64,000 nucleotides of DNA from Nannobrachium achirus (Eukaryota > Chordata > Actinopteri > Myctophiformes > Myctophidae). The position numbers were made by a program, and so were the translations under genes. The DNA lies in contig OY997642.1 of the NCBI GenBank assembly GCA_963921795.1, positions 28,637,960 to 28,701,959 of the forward strand, given 5' to 3'. Below are positions 59,711-64,000 of the stretch, one piece after another. The notes under the pieces were generated by a model. The model was not told the origin of the DNA. It saw nothing but the letters and a program-made list of their open reading frames with translations, and ran no database searches. Every line of letters begins with the position of its first letter. The first letter of the stretch is position 1.

Positions 59711-60980
59711 AATGAGCACAATGTTAGAGCGATGACCTTGCCAGGATGCAGACAGTAGTTATTATTAATATCAATAATACCAGCCATCATATTCAAGGTA
59801 CTGTATATGGTGGGAGTGGTAATTAGACAGTAATGAACATCTGCACAATATGGCTGCCCAGGATAAAGTAGTTTCTGTATGTTGTAGCTCATTATGCACG
59901 TAAGAGTACAGTAGCCTATTATGGTAAGACCCTCAAACATTTGAGGGCAGCTGAACATAATTATTAATATTATAATTAATATTAATATATTAATATTTTA
60001 GTTTTATTTTAATTTTTTCCCAACTAAGAGATTATGTATCGGGCATAGCAGTGGGTGTAGTTTACTTGTGCCACTAAAAAGAATCTGCCATTCATTTTTC
60101 CCATAGAGATTTACAAAAATATCCTAGAATCAAGCCATCCCGGATCCTGGTGAATCATGACCATATTTTCCACTATTGTTTTAATGTATTAAATTGCTAA
60201 AGTGTTTAAATTATGTTTTCCTCAGAAAGGGGGATTGGTATGATTATGATAAACATCTGTATAAAATAAGCTCGCTAAAGTAAAAAAAAAACATATCTTG
60301 CGGTGAAAACCGTAACAATTTCAAAAGAGATTTGTTTTGTTGGGAATCAATACCCCCAGCTTTAAACCAAAACACCTGTTCAACATTGTACTGCATGGTG
60401 ATGACCATACTTTAGTATAGTGTTGCTAACATTAGCTTTTAGCTCTGCTCTCACCCCATAGGCACTATGCTGCTCTTGACACCTCACTTATGACATGCAT
60501 TACATCTGACTCACATCTACCTCAAAGTACAGTGTGGGAGGGTTGGTGGGAGACAGTCAGATAGAGGTGGAGGTTGGAGAAAGGGAGAGAGGAGAGAAGC
60601 AGAGAGAGAATAGAGAGAACATGGGAGAGAAAGAAACAAAGAGAGAGATGGGGAGGGAGGGGAGAGAGATAAGAGGGAAATCCAGTTGCCGTAGCAGTAA
60701 AAGCCGTAAGCATAAAATACACAGGATAGGCAAGGAGATAGGAATGCGATTTAAAAAAAGTACAATATATCACCAGTGAATATATGCATGAAAGTACATC
60801 TATCGGCAATTAATATATTAATAACAGTATATGTACAATCAAATGTGAATATGAAAGTCTCATATCCATTGTTGATTGTACATAACATCCATTAATATTT
60901 TTCATAATGAGACTGAAGTAACAGTGTTAGCCGGCCTTCAACAACAGTGGGTATCTGATGTAATATACAGTAGTATTACT
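59711..60980. other. Unassigned AT-rich sequence
   Basis: No gene seen. GA-rich stretch at about 60560-60690; AT-only tracts near 59960-60010. Confidence 0.5.
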
Positions 60981-60982
60981 TA

Positions 60983-61290
60983 CCCAAACAGTGGGTCGGG
61001 ACCCATTTGTGGATCACGACTCGAGTGAAAAACACATTATCTTTTCCTACAATGAAAAATAAATATGTACATGTATAATTATTTAAAAAAATTGCTGTAT
61101 ACATTTTAAGACAAACATCAAATGAATAAATCTAAGATATTCCATAAATAAAAAAATAAAGAAATAAAGAAGTATAGTCAAAATAGCCGATCTACAAGCT
61201 TGCGGCGCGAAGCGACACGTAGTTTGGGTCCCGGGCAAACGTCTACTCTCTCTTTTGGGTCTCGACCTGAAAACTTTGGGAACCCCTGAC
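60983..61290. mobile_element. hAT-type MITE remnant with half hairpin module
   Basis: Left ACCCAAACAGTGGGTCGGGA and right GTCTCGACCTGAAAACTTTG / GGGAACCCCTG are imperfect inverted ends of the Charlie-like hAT style. AAAATAGCCGATCTACAAGC at 61181-61202 is one half of the hairpin module, without its partner. Confidence 0.5.
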
Positions 61291-61477
61291 ATACTATCAA
61301 CAGTGAATATAATGATTAGGCCTAGATAGTTAGATATACAGTATACAGTCCATCAACAATGAATTCATGAGAAAACATAATTAAGTTTAGTTATCCTCAG
61401 CACGAGTCAGCAGACATCTGTCATGGTTCAGCAGTGTACATCCAACTAATCAAGCAGAAGGCAGTAGTCCCAAAGAA

Positions 61478-61745
61478 CAGAAAAGAACATCAGGCTTGGT
61501 TGTGGAGCCTGATGGCTACTGGCACAGAGGACCGTCCAAGTTGCTTTATGGTGTGTCAGGGGAGGAAGAGTCTGTGGCTGAATGTGCTCCTCATTCCCAC
61601 CAGCTCATCATGGTGTGGGTTCATCAGGATAGCACCCAGCTTCCCCCTCCTCCCCTCCACAACCACCTCCATACTGTCCAGTTTAACTCCAACTATAGAG
61701 CAACCCTTCCTCCCCAGCTTGTCAAATATTCAAATCAGAAATTGT
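61478..61745 (-). pseudogene. LINE ORF2 C-terminal fragment
   Basis: Minus-strand reading, with breaks, gives STFSHRLFLPRHTIKQLGRS then SVPVAIRLHN, like the HRL..PR......SFVPVAIRLLN tail of fish non-LTR element proteins. Stops and frame breaks make it dead. The plus-strand frame here (61434-61985) is its shadow. Confidence 0.45.
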
Positions 61746-61768
61746 GAAAGTAGACTATCTATTGGGAG

Positions 61769-61910
61769 GCGTTGTGAGCATGTAGATCTGCTGTTTTCAC
61801 ATCGAGTTATACAAAATGTAATGCCTCTACTCTTAGTGTCCGTCAGGGTGGGGTGTCCCCAGTTAAAATATGATTATTTTGGGGGTCACGGCCTGAAAAA
61901 GTTGAGAACC
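61769..61910. mobile_element. hAT-type right end with half hairpin module
   Basis: GTTGTGAGCATGTAGATCTG CTGTTTTC (61770-61797) is a half module. Then GGGGGTCACGGCCTGAAAAA and GTTGAGAACCACTG close as a typical hAT terminus. Confidence 0.5.
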
Positions 61911-62023
61911 ACTGCTCTAGGGAGTCAGAGTTGTCAGTCCAGTCCATTTATTGTTCATGTGTGTGCACTGCACAGTAACTTGTAGATTAGCTTGGCATTA
62001 ACAAGACTGATAATAACATAGAT

Positions 62024-62220
62024 TCACTCACACGTTGCTCACGGCATTAGTCTATAGGCAGAGAGTATATGAGAAGTCATAAAATGATTTCAGCTCTTCT
62101 CTGTTGTACGGACAGCAGTTGAAACGCAGTCACTGATTGGCCCGATCATTTTCAGATTTTTCATACTCTCTGCCTATAGGCCGAAGTTCAGACTGATACT
62201 GTGGAGCAACGTGTGAGTGA
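62024..62220. mobile_element. 197-bp palindromic MITE
   Basis: TCACTCACACGTTGCTC on the left mirrors GAGCAACGTGTGAGTGA on the right (17 bp). A second inner stem is CCTATAGGCAGAGAGTAT-like (CTATAGGCAGAGAGTATATG against CATACTCTCTGCCTATAG). Non-coding. Confidence 0.75.
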
Positions 62221-62593
62221 TTCCACGTTATCAGTCTCTCAGGCTACATGTACCGGTAGATGTGCACCATCTCCTGAGTTGTAGGCATCCTTAACATGGC
62301 TTGTGTCCCATTATCTCTCCCATCTGACACATCTGTCAGCGGTCCCACCAAATTGGAGTGGACCTGTGTGTTCCGCAGCTACAGCACTCAGTGGGATGGA
62401 GTGCTAGAATTCTCATGACAGATAACAAGGCCTCAAACCCACAGACAACAGCCCGATGTACGGGGTACAGATATGTTCATATACAAAAACAGTCTGCGTT
62501 TGATTGTAATTACATGTGTGTGCTGCTGTGAGGTTTTATTGAAACAGGTTTCGTGTTTATGACACACATGGAAAAAACAACAACAACAACAAC

Positions 62594-62631
62594 ACACACA
62601 CGCGCACGCGCACACGCACGCACGCAAGCAA

Positions 62632-62722
<91 letters not shown>
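62594..62722. repeat. (CAA)n-(CGCA)n-(CA)n compound microsatellite
   Basis: CAA units (62577-62594), CGCA-type repeats with GCAAGCAAG interruptions to about 62670, then (CA)n to 62722. Confidence 0.95.
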
Positions 62723-62725
<3 letters not shown>

Positions 62726-62729
62726 ACAC

Positions 62730-64000
62730 ACACACGCAATACAGTATACAAAATGTGTATGCTGCAGTGATTACACAACAGTGATTATATTATAAACATA
62801 AAGAATTATAAATGAAAATAATTGTAATACCACTATGATCCTAGACAAAATAAAAGTCTGTAATTATGAAGTCCGAAGTCATAAATATGAAGTATACTTT
62901 CATATAACACTAATTACCCTGTGTTAAGCAGATAGATTATATTATAAGTATGTTTATAAAGTATTATAAACATGAGCTTCTTATGAAGCGTTCATTTGGG
63001 TTTTACATTTCAAGCATTTAGCTGATGTTCTTAACCAGAATGACTTACAATGAGTTTGCAGGTGGGAGGCTCGAGAGCGCCACGGTTGCAGTGAAACTGA
63101 GTGCTTTTATGTGACGTGATTTGACTGATACTCCTGAATTACAGTAAACCAGTGCTGTAACTATTGGCATAGACCAATAAAATGAATTACATTTCCATCT
63201 GCTTCATTGGCAGTTGTGACAGGATATACACTGTCCATGGGATTGCCACGAACAGCAAATTAAGCTTTCATAACCACTAGGATCTGACAACTAACGTCCA
63301 TAATGTATCAATATTGTTGCATTCATAAAGTAAATATGCAGCACAACAATGAGAAATGGTTTGTGTGTAATTCAATTACTGTAATTTTCTTCAAATAGAG
63401 ATACTCACAGAGCAATTTGTTTAAAAGGCTGTCTAAGCCAGTAGGCCCCATTGTTTTATGTCAAACACTTCCATGTCTTCCTTTATTTCCAAAAGAGTAT
63501 ATCACATAACCACTTAAATCCTCTAGACATAGTAAACTGGACCTGAGTTGTCTCTGTACTTGGAACACCCTTTTCCGTTCAAGAACTGAGCTTGTAGATT
63601 GACTTATTGGTTAAGGGATTTTTCTGTGCATCTTTTGTGAAGCACATTGAGTTCCTCTGTCTATAAAATGTGCTACAAATAGTTCCTTGGATTGAGTCAA
63701 GTCAGTACAATGGATGGAATAAATATTCTGTATTTATTACTGAAGGTATGTTGTTTATTTTGGATATTTCACAGTGCCAAGTCCAAGGTTATTTCATACT
63801 GCACACTCCCAATTGTGGCAAGTGTGCAATATATAGTAGCTGGAATGGAATGGTTTATGGAATAATCAGTATGCAAGTTGTTTTACAGTAGGCAGGGTAG
63901 CCTGGAGTGGAAACTGAAGCCGTAATGCAAAAGATATGCCTGAAGCACAGCAGCAGAAGCTTACTAAAAATGTGCTTCTTGGGAGCTCAGGTCTCCACCA
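62730..64000. other. Unassigned sequence to the window end
   Basis: 63507-63614 resembles an eroded TTAA foldback copy (ATAACCACTTAAATCC, then GAGCTTGTAGATTGAC and GGTTAAGGG). The last ten bases start a further copy of the GTCTCCACCA element. No gene seen. Confidence 0.45.

Noticed and set aside
61434..61985. 183-codon plus-strand frame
   Set aside because: It is mostly the antisense shadow of a broken LINE fragment plus a hAT end.

Overview
The window looks like teleost fish nuclear DNA. It is AT-rich and gene-poor, and crowded with long microsatellites ((CA)n, (GA)n, (GTCY)n, (GGCA)n) and with fish-type transposable elements. There is no bacterial or viral gene organisation. The only convincing intact cellular gene is an intronless, full-length cytosolic 5'-nucleotidase 1 (NT5C1A/B family) at 13556-14623. 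A second, weaker host-gene signal is one splice-flanked exon at 7708-7879 that I cannot assign.

Layout. 1-0.7 kb: nothing recognisable. 0.74-3.63 kb: remnant of a cut-and-paste transposon, with a two-exon gene stub and ten copies of a TCATATGGTGTGACA-type motif. 3.6-8.9 kb: intergenic or intronic DNA, microsatellites and the candidate exon. 8.94-10.2 kb: a complete non-autonomous rolling-circle (Helitron-like) element carrying a 37-bp minisatellite with a CArG box in each unit. 10.4-13.4 kb: microsatellites and a small TTAA foldback element. 13.5-14.9 kb: the nucleotidase gene with its polyadenylation signal. 15-18.9 kb: unique AT-rich DNA and one 162-bp palindromic MITE.

18.92-27.15 kb: one complete Ty3/gypsy-like LTR retrotransposon with 1.29/1.275-kb LTRs. 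Its domain order is gag (SCAN-like capsid plus zinc knuckle), protease, integrase, reverse transcriptase, RNase H. Integrase lies upstream of reverse transcriptase, the hallmark of the Gmr1 group. The LTRs are nearly identical, yet the integrase is split by two other transposons and the RT region carries two frameshifts.

27-46 kb: microsatellites, several MITEs (one hAT-type with a perfect 8-bp target duplication), two tRNA-derived SINEs and recurring hairpin modules. 46.15-59.70 kb: a 13.55-kb inverted repeat flanked by the direct repeat AGTTAG. Its right arm is interrupted by a second, 4.25-kb palindrome. Because the arms are near-identical, they act as filled/empty site pairs that define a Helitron-like insertion (A|T target, CTGG end) and a Mutator-like MITE (9-bp target duplication) in the left arm only. 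59.7-64 kb: hAT remnants, a LINE 3' fragment, a palindromic MITE and microsatellites.

The elements do not form a pathway. The architecture is layered insertion, with many foldback structures. The most unusual items are the nested palindromes, the hairpin module shared among unrelated carrier elements, and the transcription-factor-like minisatellite inside the rolling-circle element. All family assignments rest on reading motifs; no database search was possible.
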